In this document: positions 24,027 through 34,237 of the stretch, piece by piece | How positions within the stretch are numbered: position 1 is the first letter of the stretch | Layout: each line of letters starts with the position of its first letter | Source: Flavisphingopyxis soli | GTDB lineage: Bacteria > Pseudomonadota > Alphaproteobacteria > Sphingomonadales > Sphingomonadaceae | DNA: 64,000 nucleotides | NCBI RefSeq assembly: GCF_007995095.1 | Contig: NZ_VOPY01000004.1 | Location: forward strand, 1 to 64,000 | Direction: 5' to 3' | Position numbers and translations under genes: made by a program | Notes under the pieces: generated by a model | Seen by the model: only the letters and a program-made list of their open reading frames with translations | Told to the model about the DNA's origin: nothing | Database searches by the model: none

Positions 24027-24758
24027 TCAGGGGATGATTTCCTGACCGTCCCAGGCGAAGCAGCCCCCCGATTGTACAGCCGTCAAACCGTCGAGGACGT
24101 CGAGCAGGTGCGCCGCCGACTGGTCGGGTGAGAAGATCTGGCCGGGGGCGACGGCTCGCTGGAATGGCTGGCTGAGGCCGGTATCGACCGTGCCGGGATG
24201 AAGCCCCACGCAAATGGCGTCGGGCCGGGTGCGCGCGAGTTCGATCGCCAGCGTCTTGATAAGCATGTTGAGCGCCGCCTTCGACGCACGATAGCCGTAC
24301 CAGCCGCCGAGCCGGTTGTCGCCGATGCTGCCAACGCGCGCCGAGAGCGCGGCAAAGATGCCGCGGCCGCGACGGGGCAGCAGCGGAATGAAGTGTTTGG
24401 CGACCAGCATCGGCCCGGTGGCGTTGACCGCAAACAGCCGGGCCAGGCTCGCCGGATCGAGATCGCGCAGCGCCTTTTCGGGGGCAAGATCGGCGCTGTG
24501 GAGCAAGCCCGTTGCAATCAGGATCTGCGAAAACGGGGCTTTATCGCGCAAGCTTGCCGCAGCTGCTGCGATGCTGTTTTCGTCGGCCAGGTCGATCGAG
24601 GGTCGAGCGCCCTCCAGGTCGGTGCCCGACGCACGCGACAATCCCTCGACCGCGAACCCTCTCGCCTGCAAGCCCCGCGCGAGCGCGGCACCGATGCCAC
24701 CGGAGCTTCCGATAACGAGGGCGCGCGGTCGAGCGATGTCGGGGTCTTTGGATGCCAT
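24027..24758 (-). CDS. Short-chain dehydrogenase/reductase
   Basis: A protein of 243 residues from the ATG at 24758; an upstream in-frame start would overlap the peptidase gene. RALVIGSSGGIGAALARGLQARGF is the Rossmann NAD(P)-binding loop. LFAVNATGPMLVAKHF carries the conserved Asn, and GGWYGYRASKAALNMLIK contains the catalytic Tyr-x-x-x-Lys; the Ser is in FAALSARVGS. It resembles the C-factor/CsgA-like SDR subgroup by layout, with an unusual Pro-rich tail after HPGTVDTG. It starts 22 bp after the iminopeptidase gene, probably in the same transcript. Substrate unknown. Confidence 0.9.
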   Translation of the reverse strand: MASKDPDIARPRALVIGSSGGIGAALARGLQARGFAVEGLSRASGTDLEGARPSIDLADENSIAAAAASLRDKAPFSQILIATGLLHSADLAPEKALRDLDPASLARLFAVNATGPMLVAKHFIPLLPRRGRGIFAALSARVGSIGDNRLGGWYGYRASKAALNMLIKTLAIELARTRPDAICVGLHPGTVDTGLSQPFQRAVAPGQIFSPDQSAAHLLDVLDGLTAVQSGGCFAWDGQEIIP

Positions 24759-24780
24759 GGGTCGCGTCCGCCGCCGGTGC

Positions 24781-25872
24781 CTAGCCGATCGGCGCCAGCC
24801 CATCCATGATCGCGGTCAGCGCGAGCGCGGTCTCGCGTTCCATCGCGCTATGGCCGGCATTGGTCCGGACATAGCTGGCGGGCGATGCGCCGGCGTCGGC
24901 GAGCGCCGCAATCAGGCGCGATGCCTGCGTCAGCGGGCAGACCTGGTCGAAGCGGCCGTGGACGATATGCATCGGGATGCCGGCTATCCGGTCGATGTTG
25001 TCGAGGATGTAATCGGGCTCGAGGAACAGGTCGTGCGCGAAGAAATGCGCCTCGATCTGCGCGAACGACAGCGCGAACTCGGCATCGCCGAACTTGCCGG
25101 GATCGCTGTCCTTGGGGATCATGTTGGAGATCGTCCCTTCCCAGACCGACCAGGCGACCGCGGCGCGCAGTTGCAGCGCGCGGTCGGCGTCGCTTGCCGC
25201 CGCCATGTCGAAGATCGCCTTGTAGGCGCGCATCATGTCGGTGCGGTCGGCGGCAGGGATGACTTCGACGAAGGCTTTCCATTCGTCGGGATAGGCGATG
25301 TAGCTACCCGGTTCGGTCAGCGCGAACGGCGCATCAGCAAAGGTCGCGGCATTGCCCTGGTACATATACTGCAGGTCTTCACGCGCGCCGAGGAAGATGC
25401 CGCGCAGGATCAGCGAGGCGACGTTTTCGGGATGGCGGATCGCATAGACCAGCGCCAGCGTGCTGCCCCAGCTGCCGCCGAAGACATGCATCGTGCCGGT
25501 GATATCGAGCGCGGTGCGCAATGCGTTGATGTCATAGACGAGATAGTCGGTCGTGTTGTTGACGAGCGCGATCTCGGGACCGGCGCTGGCCACGGTCGGC
25601 TGGCTCTTGCCGCAGCCGCGCTGGTCGAACAGGATCACGCGATAGCGAGCGGGATCGAAGAAGCGCGCCATGACCGGTGCGCAGGCACCGCCCGGTCCGC
25701 CGTGCAGGAACATGACGGGCTCGCCCGCCGGATTGCCATATTCCTCCCAGTACAATTTGTGATCGGGATCGCTATCGACCTGCAGCAGCCCGCTTTGGCT
25801 GGGGTCGGCGGCAGGATATTCCCATTCGTCGGTGATTGCGCTGGTGGCCTGGAGCCGGGATAGATCGATCAT
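24781..25872 (-). CDS. pip: Proline iminopeptidase
   Basis: A protein of 363 residues starting MIDLSRLQATS; an ATG two codons upstream is also possible. The alpha/beta hydrolase of peptidase family S33 shows VMFLHGGPGGACAP (oxyanion region), LFDQRGCGKSQPT, HVFGGSWGSTLALVYA (nucleophile Ser), the Asp in IVHGRFDQVCP and the His in TNAGHSAMERE. These features are diagnostic of Pip, which removes N-terminal proline from peptides in the cytoplasm. It is divergent from the 5-oxoprolinase operon, linking both to small-peptide or pyroglutamyl/prolyl end metabolism. The family is usually about 310-330 residues; this one has an N-terminal extension of about 35. Confidence 0.92.
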   Translation of the reverse strand: MIDLSRLQATSAITDEWEYPAADPSQSGLLQVDSDPDHKLYWEEYGNPAGEPVMFLHGGPGGACAPVMARFFDPARYRVILFDQRGCGKSQPTVASAGPEIALVNNTTDYLVYDINALRTALDITGTMHVFGGSWGSTLALVYAIRHPENVASLILRGIFLGAREDLQYMYQGNAATFADAPFALTEPGSYIAYPDEWKAFVEVIPAADRTDMMRAYKAIFDMAAASDADRALQLRAAVAWSVWEGTISNMIPKDSDPGKFGDAEFALSFAQIEAHFFAHDLFLEPDYILDNIDRIAGIPMHIVHGRFDQVCPLTQASRLIAALADAGASPASYVRTNAGHSAMERETALALTAIMDGLAPIG

Positions 25873-26043
25873 TTGCACCTCTTTGCGTTTCGTAAGGGCT
25901 AGGCGTGTCGCAAATAGATGGCAATCGCACCGGCGAATTCCATCGACCGATGCCGCATTATCAAGTGCCGCTTGCGACAGGCGGCAGCGAAAATGTGGGT
26001 TTCATCGTCGTGATCGATGAGGGCCATTGAGGGCGCGAGAAAT

Positions 26044-29000
26044 ATGGCTAGGGTCGCGGGCGTGGACACGGGGTGGACATTTGCGATCGATCGCGGCGGC
26101 ACGTTCACCGATATCATCGCGCACGCGCCCGACGGCACGCGCCATGTCGAGAAGCTGCTGTCCGAAGATCCCGGCCGTTATGTCGACGCCGCGGTCGAAG
26201 GCATCGGGCGCATCGTCGCGCGCGAGGCCGATCGGCACGGCGGCGCGCACGTCGCATCGGTGCGCATGGGCACGACGGTCGCGACCAACGCGCTGCTCGA
26301 ACGGCGCGGCGAGCGTGTCGCGTTTGTCACCACGCGCGGGTTCGGCGATGCGCTGCGCATCGGTTACCAGGCGCGCCCCGACATCTTCGCGCGGCACATC
26401 GTCCTGCCCGATAGTCTTTATGACGAGGTGGTCGAGATCGCCGAGCGCGTTGCGGTCGACGGCACGGTGCTCCTGCCGCTCGACGAAGCTGCCGCGCGCC
26501 AGCAGCTGTCAGAACTGCGCGACGACGGCATCGATGCGGTCGCGATCGTGCTGATGCATGGCTGGCGCTATCCCGACCACGAGACGCGCCTCGCCGCGAT
26601 CGCGCGCGACCTCGGCTTCACCCAGATATCGATCGGCCACGAAGTCGCGCCGCTGATCAAGCTGGTCGGGCGCGGCGACACGACCGTCGCCGATGCCTAT
26701 CTGTCGCCGGTCCTGCGCCGCTATATCGACCGCGTCGCGGCCGGGCTGGGCGATGCGGTCGACCTCAAGTTCATGCAGTCGAACGGCGGGCTGACCGAGG
26801 CGAGCAGCTTTCGCGGCAAGGACGCGATCCTGTCGGGGCCGGCCGGGGGCGTCGTCGGCATGGTCGCCGCCAGCGCGCCGCACGGCGATTCGCAGCTGAT
26901 CGGTTTCGACATGGGCGGCACATCGACCGACGTGTCGCATTATGCCGGGGCGTTCGAACTGACCGGCGACAGCCTGGTTGCCGGCGTGCGGATCCGCGCG
27001 CCGATGATGCAGATCCACACCGTCGCCGCGGGTGGCGGATCGATCTGTCGCTTCGACGGGATGCGCTTTCGCGCCGGGCCCGAAAGCGCGGGGGCCGATC
27101 CCGGCCCCGCCTGCTACCGCAAGAACGGACCGCTGACGGTGACCGATTGCAACGTCCATCTCGGGCGGATCAATGCGGCGCATTTCCCGCACGTTTTCGG
27201 TCCCGACGGGACGCAGCCGATCGACCCCGAGGCGGCGCGGGCGCGGCTCCAGGAGGTCGCCGACCGGGTCAAGGCCACGCTCGGGCAGGACATGGCGCTC
27301 GATGCGATCGCCGAGGGATTTCTCGCCATCGCGGTCGACAATATGGCGGGCGCGATCCGCAAGATATCGATCGCGCGCGGCCATGACGTGACGCGCTACG
27401 CGCTCGCCTGTTTCGGCGGGGCCGGCGGCCAGCATGCCTGCCGCGTTGCCGACGCGCTCGGCATGACGCGGATCCTGATCCACCCGCTCGCCGGGGTGCT
27501 CTCGGCCTATGGCATCGGCCTCGCCGAGGTGAAGGCCATCCGCGAGACCAGCCTGATGCGCCCACTCGGCGAGGATTACGCCGCCGATATCGCCGAGCTC
27601 GCCGGGCACGCGCGCGACGCGTTGACCGAGCAGGGGATCGCGTCCGACCGGATCGCCGTTGCCCGGCGCGTTCGCCTGCGCGTCGCCGGGAGCGATACGA
27701 CGATCGAGTTTCCCGATGCTTCGGCCGAGGCGCTGCGCGCGCGCTTCCACGCCGAACACCGCAAGCGGTTCGGCTATAGCGACGACCGTGCGACGGTGAT
27801 CGTCGATGCGATCATTGCCGAAGCGGTCAGCGCCGAGCCCGATCGCATTGCCGCGCGCGACGCGCCTGCGGGTCCGGGTGCCAGGCCCGACACGACGGGT
27901 CGCTGGCCTGCCTATCGCCGCGCCGACATGGCGTTGGGCGAGCCCGTCGCGGGGCCGGGAATCATCCTCGACGATACCGGCACGACCTTTGTCGAAAGCG
28001 GGTGGAGCGCCGAGCGCAGCGGTGACGGTACGCTGATCGTGACGCGCGTCGCGCCGCTCGAACGCAGCCATGCCGCGGGCACCGAGTCCGATCCCGTCAG
28101 CCTCGAGATCTTTAACAACCTGTTCATGGGCGTGGCCGAGGAAATGGGGGTCGCGCTGCAGGCGACCGCACGGTCGGTCAACATCAAGGAGCGGCTCGAC
28201 TTTTCCTGCGCGCTGTTCGACGCCGGGGGCGCGCTGATCGCCAACGCGCCGCATATTCCCGTCCATCTCGGCTCGATGGGCGAAAGCATCCGGACGATCA
28301 TCGATGCGCGCGGCCCGAATGCCGAGGGCGTACCCGCCGACGGGCGCGGGATCAGGCGCGGCGATGCCTATGTCCTCAACAACCCCTATCGCGGCGGCAC
28401 GCATTTGCCCGACATCACCGTCATCGTCCCGGTGTTCTATGACACCGATGTCGCGCGCCCGTCGGCGTTCGTCGCGGCGCGCGGCCACCATGCCGATATC
28501 GGCGGGATTGCCGCGGGATCGATGCCGCCCGAAAGCCGGACGATCGCCGACGAAGGCATATTGATCGACAATGTCCTGCTGGTCGACGAGGGACGGTTCT
28601 GCGCCGACGAGATGCGCGCGCTGCTTGCTTCGGGGCCGCACCCCGCGCGCAATATCGAGCGCAACATCTCCGATCTCAATGCCCAGCTGGCAGCCTGCAT
28701 GCGCGGCGCCGAAGCGCTCGTCGCGACCGTCGAGGATTACGGCGCCGAGGTTGTCGATGCCTATATGCGCCACGTTCTTGCCAATGCCGAGGAATCGGTC
28801 CGGCGACTGCTCGAACGGCTCGACGACGGCGCGTTCACCTATGCGATGGACAATGGCGCCGAGATCCGCGTCGCCATTTCGGTCGATCGCGCGGCCCGCG
28901 CGGCGACCTTTGATTTCACCGGGAGCTCGACGCAGACGGCGGACAATTTCAACGCCCCGCATTCGATTGTCCGCGCCGCCGCGCTCTATGTCGTGCGGAC

Positions 29001-29682
29001 GCTGATCGACGACAGCATCCCGATGAACGACGGCTGCCTCAGGCCGGTCACGCTGATCGTGCCCGATGGATCGATCCTCAATCCCGAATTCCCCGCCGCG
29101 GTGGTCGCGGGCAATGTCGAGACCAGCCAGGTCGTTACCGACGCGCTGTTCGCCGCGACCGGGCGCCTCGCGCCGAGCCAGGGAACGATGAACAACTTCA
29201 CCTTCGGTAACGCCGACCACCAATATTACGAAACGATCGCCGGCGGTTCGGGCGCGGGGCCCGACCATGACGGCACCGACGCGGTGCAGACGCACATGAC
29301 CAACAGCCGGCTGACCGATCCCGAAATCCTCGAGACGCGGCTGCCGGTCCGGGTCGATGCGTTTTCGATCCGGCCCGGATCGGGCGGCACCGGCGCGCAT
29401 CACGGCGGCAATGGCGTCGTAAGGCGGATCACGTTTCTCGAAGCGATGCGCGCCAACATTCTGGCCAACCGGCGGCGCATCGCGCCGCGCGGGCTGAAGG
29501 GCGGCGGTGATGCGGCACCGGGGCGCAACTGGGTCGAACGTGCCGACGGGCGGATCGAACCGCTCGGCGCGACCGGATCGGCCGACATGGCCCCTGGCGA
29601 CGCGTTCGTTATCGAGACACCGGGCGGTGGCGGCTTCGGCCCGATCGCCGAAGACAATGGCACAGAAGGAATGACGGGATGA
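26044..29682 (+). CDS. 5-oxoprolinase (ATP-hydrolysing), fused HyuA-HyuB type
   Basis: A protein of 1212 residues from the ATG at 26044 ([23 protein letters not shown]); an in-frame start 27 bp earlier is possible. The first half is a hydantoinase A domain with ATP-binding [12 protein letters not shown] and [16 protein letters not shown]. From about residue 680 a hydantoinase B domain begins ([24 protein letters not shown]). The single-chain fusion of about 1200 residues corresponds to 5-oxoprolinase, which opens 5-oxo-L-proline to glutamate with ATP, rather than split hydantoinases. The stop overlaps the DUF969 start by 4 bp, and the downstream DUF969/DUF979 permease pair fits oxoproline uptake. 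Substrate follows from family and context. Confidence 0.9.
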   Translation: MARVAGVDTGWTFAIDRGGTFTDIIAHAPDGTRHVEKLLSEDPGRYVDAAVEGIGRIVAREADRHGGAHVASVRMGTTVATNALLERRGERVAFVTTRGFGDALRIGYQARPDIFARHIVLPDSLYDEVVEIAERVAVDGTVLLPLDEAAARQQLSELRDDGIDAVAIVLMHGWRYPDHETRLAAIARDLGFTQISIGHEVAPLIKLVGRGDTTVADAYLSPVLRRYIDRVAAGLGDAVDLKFMQSNGGLTEASSFRGKDAILSGPAGGVVGMVAASAPHGDSQLIGFDMGGTSTDVSHYAGAFELTGDSLVAGVRIRAPMMQIHTVAAGGGSICRFDGMRFRAGPESAGADPGPACYRKNGPLTVTDCNVHLGRINAAHFPHVFGPDGTQPIDPEAARARLQEVADRVKATLGQDMALDAIAEGFLAIAVDNMAGAIRKISIARGHDVTRYALACFGGAGGQHACRVADALGMTRILIHPLAGVLSAYGIGLAEVKAIRETSLMRPLGEDYAADIAELAGHARDALTEQGIASDRIAVARRVRLRVAGSDTTIEFPDASAEALRARFHAEHRKRFGYSDDRATVIVDAIIAEAVSAEPDRIAARDAPAGPGARPDTTGRWPAYRRADMALGEPVAGPGIILDDTGTTFVESGWSAERSGDGTLIVTRVAPLERSHAAGTESDPVSLEIFNNLFMGVAEEMGVALQATARSVNIKERLDFSCALFDAGGALIANAPHIPVHLGSMGESIRTIIDARGPNAEGVPADGRGIRRGDAYVLNNPYRGGTHLPDITVIVPVFYDTDVARPSAFVAARGHHADIGGIAAGSMPPESRTIADEGILIDNVLLVDEGRFCADEMRALLASGPHPARNIERNISDLNAQLAACMRGAEALVATVEDYGAEVVDAYMRHVLANAEESVRRLLERLDDGAFTYAMDNGAEIRVAISVDRAARAATFDFTGSSTQTADNFNAPHSIVRAAALYVVRTLIDDSIPMNDGCLRPVTLIVPDGSILNPEFPAAVVAGNVETSQVVTDALFAATGRLAPSQGTMNNFTFGNADHQYYETIAGGSGAGPDHDGTDAVQTHMTNSRLTDPEILETRLPVRVDAFSIRPGSGGTGAHHGGNGVVRRITFLEAMRANILANRRRIAPRGLKGGGDAAPGRNWVERADGRIEPLGATGSADMAPGDAFVIETPGGGGFGPIAEDNGTEGMTG

Positions 29683-30353
29683 GCGATTATTGGGTCTTGC
29701 TCGGCATCGCGCTGGTGGTCGTGGGGTTCGCGCTCAAGTTCAATCCGCTGCTGGTCGTCGCGGTCGCCGCGATCGCGACCGGGCTGCTCGGCGGGCTTAA
29801 CCCGTTGGCGGTCGTCGCCGCGCTCGGCAAGGCGTTCAACGACAATCGCTATGTCTCGATCGTCTGGATCGTGCTGCCGGTGATCGGCCTGCTCGAACGC
29901 TATGGGTTGCAGCAACGCGCCCGCGCCGCGATCGAGCGGATGCGCGGCGCGACGGTCGGGCGCCTGCTGATCGCCTATCTTGCCTTTCGCCAGATCCTCG
30001 CGGCGCTCGGGCTGACGTCGGTCGCGGGTCATGCACAGACGGTGCGACCGCTCGTTGCGCCGATGGCCGAGGCCGCGGCGCTCAAAACGCATGGTCCACT
30101 CGACGAATCCAGCATCGAACGTGTCAAGGCGATGGCCGCGGCAACCGACAATGTCGGGCTGTTCTTCGGCGAGGACATCTTCGTCGCGATCGCGTCGATC
30201 CTGCTCATCCAGGGCGTCATGTCGGGATACGGTATCGCGCTGACGCCGTTGCAGATTTCGGTCTGGGCAATCCCGACCGCGGTGTGCGCCTTCGTCATCC
30301 ATGCGGCGCGGCTGATGCTGTTCGATTCCCGGCTCGGGAGGGCCAGGCGATGA
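29679..30353 (+). CDS. DUF969 membrane protein (putative transporter subunit)
   Basis: A protein of 224 residues, largely hydrophobic, with about five membrane helices ([43 protein letters not shown] and others). It carries the family signature [24 protein letters not shown] and [25 protein letters not shown]969 and DUF979 proteins occur as adjacent pairs, in Gram-positive bacteria often beside pyroglutamyl peptidase, suggesting a pyroglutamate or pyroglutamyl-peptide permease in the inner membrane. Here it is coupled to a 5-oxoprolinase by ATGA overlaps on both sides. Transport is inferred. Confidence 0.9.
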   Translation: MSDYWVLLGIALVVVGFALKFNPLLVVAVAAIATGLLGGLNPLAVVAALGKAFNDNRYVSIVWIVLPVIGLLERYGLQQRARAAIERMRGATVGRLLIAYLAFRQILAALGLTSVAGHAQTVRPLVAPMAEAAALKTHGPLDESSIERVKAMAAATDNVGLFFGEDIFVAIASILLIQGVMSGYGIALTPLQISVWAIPTAVCAFVIHAARLMLFDSRLGRARR

Positions 30354-31303
30354 TCACGCTCACCTGGCTCTATGTCCTCGCCGGCGCGGTGTTCGCCGCC
30401 TTCGCGCTGACCAGTGCGATCGACCGGACCAATGCCAAGCGGTTCGGCAATGCCGCGTTCTGGGGTCTGCTCGCGATCAGCTTCTTCTTCGGCGATGCGC
30501 TCGGCGATCTGGGCAACGGCGTGCTCGTGCTCGTCATGGTCGGCATCGCGGGCTTTCACCTGCTTGGCCGGGGCAATCCGCCGACGACCGACCTCGCCGA
30601 GCGCGAAATCCTGTCGGAAAGACTGGGCAACCGGCTGTTCCTGCCCGCGTTGGTCATCCCGGTGACCGCGTTTGCCGGAACGCTGTTGTTCAATTACACG
30701 CCGCTCACGGACGCGGGCCTGATCGAGCCGCGCTGGGTGACGCTGATCCTGCTCGGCATCGGCGTGCTGATTGCGCTTGGCGTCTGCATGGCATGGCTCA
30801 AGCCGCCGGTGCTGGCGCCGATCGAGGAAGGCCGCCGGCTGATGGACTCGATCGGCTGGGCGGCACTGCTGCCGCAGATGCTCGCCGCGCTTGGTGCGGT
30901 CTTCGCGCTGGCCGGGGTCGGCGAGGTGATCGGCGGGATTGCGGGCAGCGTAATACCGCAAGGCAGCGTATTCCTCGCGGTGCTCGTCTATGCGCTCGGC
31001 ATGGCGCTGTTCACGATGATCATGGGCAATGCCTTTGCCGCCTTTCCGGTGATGCTGGCGGCGATCGGCGTCCCGATCCTGATCGTCGCCGACGGCGCAA
31101 ACCCGGCGGTGATCGGTGCGGTCGGCATGCTCGCCGGATTCTGCGGCACGCTGATGACGCCGATGGCGGCGAACTTCAACATCGTGCCCGCCGCGCTGCT
31201 CGAGCTCAAGGACCAGTACGGCGTCATCCGCGCGCAGGTGGGGACCGCGATACCGCTGCTCGCGTGCAATATCGCGATCCTCTATTTCGCGAGTTTCCTG
31301 TGA
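30350..31303 (+). CDS. DUF979 membrane protein (putative transporter subunit)
   Basis: A protein of 317 residues with eight or nine predicted membrane helices (TWLYVLAGAVFAAFALTSA, LFLPALVIPVTAFAGTLLF and others). It has the conserved GNAFAAFPVMLAAIGVPILI and AGFCGTLMTPMAANFNIVPAALLEL segments of the DUF979 family. Its start ATG overlaps the DUF969 stop, and its stop overlaps the GTG start of the DUF2891 gene, so expression is tightly coupled. With DUF969 it probably forms a two-component permease for pyroglutamate-type substrates (inference from recurring context). Confidence 0.9.
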   Translation: MITLTWLYVLAGAVFAAFALTSAIDRTNAKRFGNAAFWGLLAISFFFGDALGDLGNGVLVLVMVGIAGFHLLGRGNPPTTDLAEREILSERLGNRLFLPALVIPVTAFAGTLLFNYTPLTDAGLIEPRWVTLILLGIGVLIALGVCMAWLKPPVLAPIEEGRRLMDSIGWAALLPQMLAALGAVFALAGVGEVIGGIAGSVIPQGSVFLAVLVYALGMALFTMIMGNAFAAFPVMLAAIGVPILIVADGANPAVIGAVGMLAGFCGTLMTPMAANFNIVPAALLELKDQYGVIRAQVGTAIPLLACNIAILYFASFL

Positions 31304-32298
31304 GTACGATGACCCCCGAGATCGCGGCGAACTTCGCCCGCATCGCGCTCGGTCACGTCACGCGCGAATATCCGCACAAGCTCGACCACGTCCTGGGTGG
31401 CGACGCCGATGCGCTGACGCCGCGCGTTCTCCACCCGGTGTTTTTCGGCAGCTTCGACTGGCACAGCTGCGTCCATGGCTGGTGGATGCTGCTGACGTTG
31501 CGGCGGCATTATCCCGAGATGGCCGAAGCCGCAGAGATCGAGGCGCTGGCGAACGAGAGCTTCACCGCCGACCGGCTGGCGATCGAGCTGGCCTATCTCG
31601 ACCGGCCGGGATCGGCGGGCTTCGAGCGCCCCTATGGCTGGGCGTGGCTGCTCGCGCTTCACCTCGAGGCCTCGCGCGATGCCGCCAGCGCCTGGGATCG
31701 GTTGCTCGAGCCGCTGGCGCGAGCGTTTGCGCTGCGGCTGCGGCACTATCTGTCGATCCTGACCTATCCGATCCGCACCGGCACGCATTTCAACACCGCC
31801 TTTGCGCTCATCCTCGCCGACGAATGGGCGCGCATCTTCGACCCCGAACTGGCCGATGCGATCTCCGCAGCTGCGCACCGTTATTACGCCGGCGATCGCG
31901 ACTGTCAGGCATGGGAGCCGGGCGGCGACGAGTTCCTCTCGTCGGCGCTGACCGAGGCGCTGTGCATATTACGGACGCAGCCCGCCGCGACGGCGCAAGC
32001 CTGGCTGCGCGACTTCCTGCCCGACGTGGCGCAAGGCCGTCCGGCGAGCCTGTTCGTCCCGGTCAGCGTCAGCGATCGCAGCGACGGCAAGATCGCGCAT
32101 CTCGACGGCCTCAACCTGAGCCGGGCGTGGTGCTGGCGCGCGTTGCGCCCCGCCTTCGACGCGGCGGCGTGGTCCGCGATCGACGATGCCATCGGCGCGC
32201 ACCTCGACGCGGCGTTGCCGCATGTCGCAGGCGATTACATGGGCGAGCACTGGCTGGCGAGCTTTGCCACGCTGGCGATCCTGTCGCGCGACAATTGA
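31300..32298 (+). CDS. DUF2891 family protein
   Basis: A protein of 332 residues from the GTG at 31300; an ATG three codons later is also possible. There is no signal peptide or membrane segment. Family motifs are HPVFFGSFDWHSCVHGWWML, YGWAWLLALHLEA, YPIRTGTHFNTAFAL and GGDEFLSSALTEALCI. The His/Trp-rich alpha-helical fold recalls alpha/alpha-toroid enzymes, but no activity is established for DUF2891. As the last gene of the oxoprolinase-permease operon, a role in processing a pyroglutamyl or related substrate is inferred. Confidence 0.88.
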   Translation: MSTMTPEIAANFARIALGHVTREYPHKLDHVLGGDADALTPRVLHPVFFGSFDWHSCVHGWWMLLTLRRHYPEMAEAAEIEALANESFTADRLAIELAYLDRPGSAGFERPYGWAWLLALHLEASRDAASAWDRLLEPLARAFALRLRHYLSILTYPIRTGTHFNTAFALILADEWARIFDPELADAISAAAHRYYAGDRDCQAWEPGGDEFLSSALTEALCILRTQPAATAQAWLRDFLPDVAQGRPASLFVPVSVSDRSDGKIAHLDGLNLSRAWCWRALRPAFDAAAWSAIDDAIGAHLDAALPHVAGDYMGEHWLASFATLAILSRDN

Positions 32299-32501
32299 GC
32301 GGCAGATGCCGCCGAGAGGTTTATAACCCTTTCGTCAGTGCGATAGTTCGCGCCTGAGCCAGACCATTCAGCCAGACATGCGACATCGCCTTCGCGAGAT
32401 CTTTTGCGGCGGCGTTTAATGCGCGTTTACCTCGACATGCTACGCCGGACGAACTCGACCCGCTATGCGTGGAATTTCGGGTGGCAATGGGGGCGGTATC
32501 G

Positions 32502-33446
32502 ATGAATCAGCCAGTCGCGAGAGGGGCCCTCTGCACCGATTTTGCGGCTTCGAACGACATCGGGCTTGATGCATCGGAACTCTACGATCTCGCGGCGGCG
32601 CTGCTACCGATCGGCGCGTGGTCGTGCGACCTTGCCAGTGACCGGTTGAGCTGGACCGACGGGGTTTTCGACATGTTCGGCCTGTCGAGCGAACGGACGC
32701 CCGACCGCCGCGCGACGATCGAAATGTACAGCGAGGAATCGCGCGAACAGCTCGAGCGCAAACGCCTGCAGGCGATCGAGACCGGTGCGGGTTTCACCCT
32801 CGATGCCAGCATCATCCGCCCCGACGGCATCGAACGCTGGATTCGGATCACCGCGGCGACGCGCGCCTCGCACGGGCGCGTCAGGACTCTCTTCGGCATG
32901 AAACAGGATATTACCGAAGAGCGCGCGCGATGGGACGCCTTGCGCGCGCAGGCCGAGTGCGATCCGCTGACCGGCGTCGCCAACCGGTCGCGCTTCCAGA
33001 ATTTCCTCAACCAGCCCAATGGCGGGCCGGGGACTGCGCATACCGGCGCGCTGATCCTGTTCGACATGGACGATTTCAAGCTGGTCAACGATTGCTGGGG
33101 GCATGCCGCGGGCGATGCCTGCCTGATCGCGTTTGCCAGGCGCTTGCGCGAGGCGTTCGGCGAGGCACACCTGGTGTCGCGCATCGGTGGCGACGAGTTC
33201 GCGGTGCTGCTGCCGTTGTCGGGATCGCGCAGCGAGACCGAGGGCGCGGTCCATGCGCTGATCGGTGATCTTCTCGCGCCGGTGGTATGGCAGGGTCACC
33301 TGCTGCCGCTGAGCGTGTCGGTCGGCCTCGCCTTCGACGCCGAGGCGCACGGACGCGATCCGCACAAGCTGTTCATTGCCGCCGATGAGGCGCTGTACAG
33401 TGCCAAGGAGCGCAAGAACGGCTCGTCGGTCTTCGTCGGCCGCTGA
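32502..33446 (+). CDS. PAS-GGDEF diguanylate cyclase
   Basis: About 314 residues from the ATG at 32502, preferred because a G-rich ribosome site precedes it; starts at 32469 (GTG) and 32487 are in frame. The N-terminal half is a PAS domain (LPIGAWSCDLASDRLSWTDGVFDMFG with a PAC-like FGMKQDITEERAR). The C-terminal half is GGDEF: DPLTGVANRSRFQNFL, LFDMDDFKLVND and the intact active site RIGGDEFAVLL. No RxxD inhibitory site is visible at the usual place. It makes cyclic di-GMP in the cytoplasm. It stands alone. Confidence 0.93.
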   Translation: MNQPVARGALCTDFAASNDIGLDASELYDLAAALLPIGAWSCDLASDRLSWTDGVFDMFGLSSERTPDRRATIEMYSEESREQLERKRLQAIETGAGFTLDASIIRPDGIERWIRITAATRASHGRVRTLFGMKQDITEERARWDALRAQAECDPLTGVANRSRFQNFLNQPNGGPGTAHTGALILFDMDDFKLVNDCWGHAAGDACLIAFARRLREAFGEAHLVSRIGGDEFAVLLPLSGSRSETEGAVHALIGDLLAPVVWQGHLLPLSVSVGLAFDAEAHGRDPHKLFIAADEALYSAKERKNGSSVFVGR

Positions 33447-33503
33447 CCGGTCGGCCCCGGGCGGGGCTTGACGCGTGGCGAAATCGCACGGCCTAATAGG
33501 ACG

Positions 33504-34178
33504 ATGTGCAACCTCTATAAAACGCGCAAGTCGCTCGCCGAAGTGGCGCGGTTGTTCGACGCCGCGTTCGATCAGGACGCGGCGCTGCCCAATTTGGCCG
33601 AGGAGGTGTTTCCCGGCCTGCCCGGCATGGTCGTGCGCGAGCTGTCGGGCGCGCGGCGGATCGAGGCGATGACCTGGGGCTTTCCGCTGGTGACGCGCGA
33701 GATGCGCGCCCGCGCCGAGCAGGCGGGCAAGGTCGCTAGGCCCAAGCCGGTCAACAACGCGCGCGACCTGGCCAGCCCGTTCTGGAAATCGGCGGCGGCC
33801 AATCCGGTGCGGCGCTGCCTGATTCCGGTCGAGAGCTTTGCCGAGGCGGCGGGCGACAAGGGGCGCAAGACGCGCACCTGGTTTTCGGTGACCGACCAGC
33901 CGGTGTTCGCCTGGGCGGGGTTGTGGCGTCCCTCGGCCCAGTGGGGCGATGTCTATGCCGGGGTGATGACCGAAGCCAATGCGGCAGTCGCCCCGGCCCA
34001 CGATAGGATGCCCGTGATCCTGGCGCGCGACGACCACGAGCGTTGGCTCAACGGCAGTTTCGACGAGATACTGGCGCTGCAGCAGCCCTTTGCGAGCGAG
34101 GCGATGACGGTCGATCCGACCGCCGAGCCATGGGGTGGTTACAAGTCCGGCGAGGGTCGCGACCTGTTCTCCACTTGA
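33504..34178 (+). CDS. HMCES/YedK-type abasic-site DNA crosslinking protein (SRAP)
   Basis: A protein of 224 residues. The start is fixed at 33504 because the catalytic Cys must be residue 2 (MCNLYKTRKS). SRAP motifs: MTWGFPLV, KPVNNARDLASPFWKSA (Asn and Arg contacts), RRCLIPVESFAEA, FAWAGLW and the catalytic His in APAHDRMPVIL. These proteins form a covalent Cys-DNA link with abasic sites in single-stranded DNA to shield replication forks. It lies directly before the SOS-controlled mutasome operon (17 bp before the LexA box), so it fits a damage-tolerance block. Confidence 0.93.
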   Translation: MCNLYKTRKSLAEVARLFDAAFDQDAALPNLAEEVFPGLPGMVVRELSGARRIEAMTWGFPLVTREMRARAEQAGKVARPKPVNNARDLASPFWKSAAANPVRRCLIPVESFAEAAGDKGRKTRTWFSVTDQPVFAWAGLWRPSAQWGDVYAGVMTEANAAVAPAHDRMPVILARDDHERWLNGSFDEILALQQPFASEAMTVDPTAEPWGGYKSGEGRDLFST

Positions 34179-34194
34179 GCATTGGAGCAATTGA

Positions 34195-34209
34195 GAACAT
34201 AATAGGAAC
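34195..34209. promoter_or_regulatory. LexA (SOS) box upstream of imuA
   Basis: GAACATAATAGGAAC matches the alphaproteobacterial LexA site GAAC-N7-GAAC (the reverse of GTTC-N7-GTTC) exactly. It stands 29 bp before the imuA start, where it would repress imuA-imuB-dnaE2 until DNA damage. Confidence 0.9.
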
Positions 34210-34237
34210 ATTCAACCGATTCGGGTTTATTGTCCTT

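Noticed and set aside
26509-29403. A 964-codon open frame on the minus strand opposite 5-oxoprolinase
   Set aside because: It is an antisense shadow of high-GC codon usage: its translation is Arg/Asp/His-rich low-complexity without family motifs, while the plus-strand protein has clear hydantoinase signatures.
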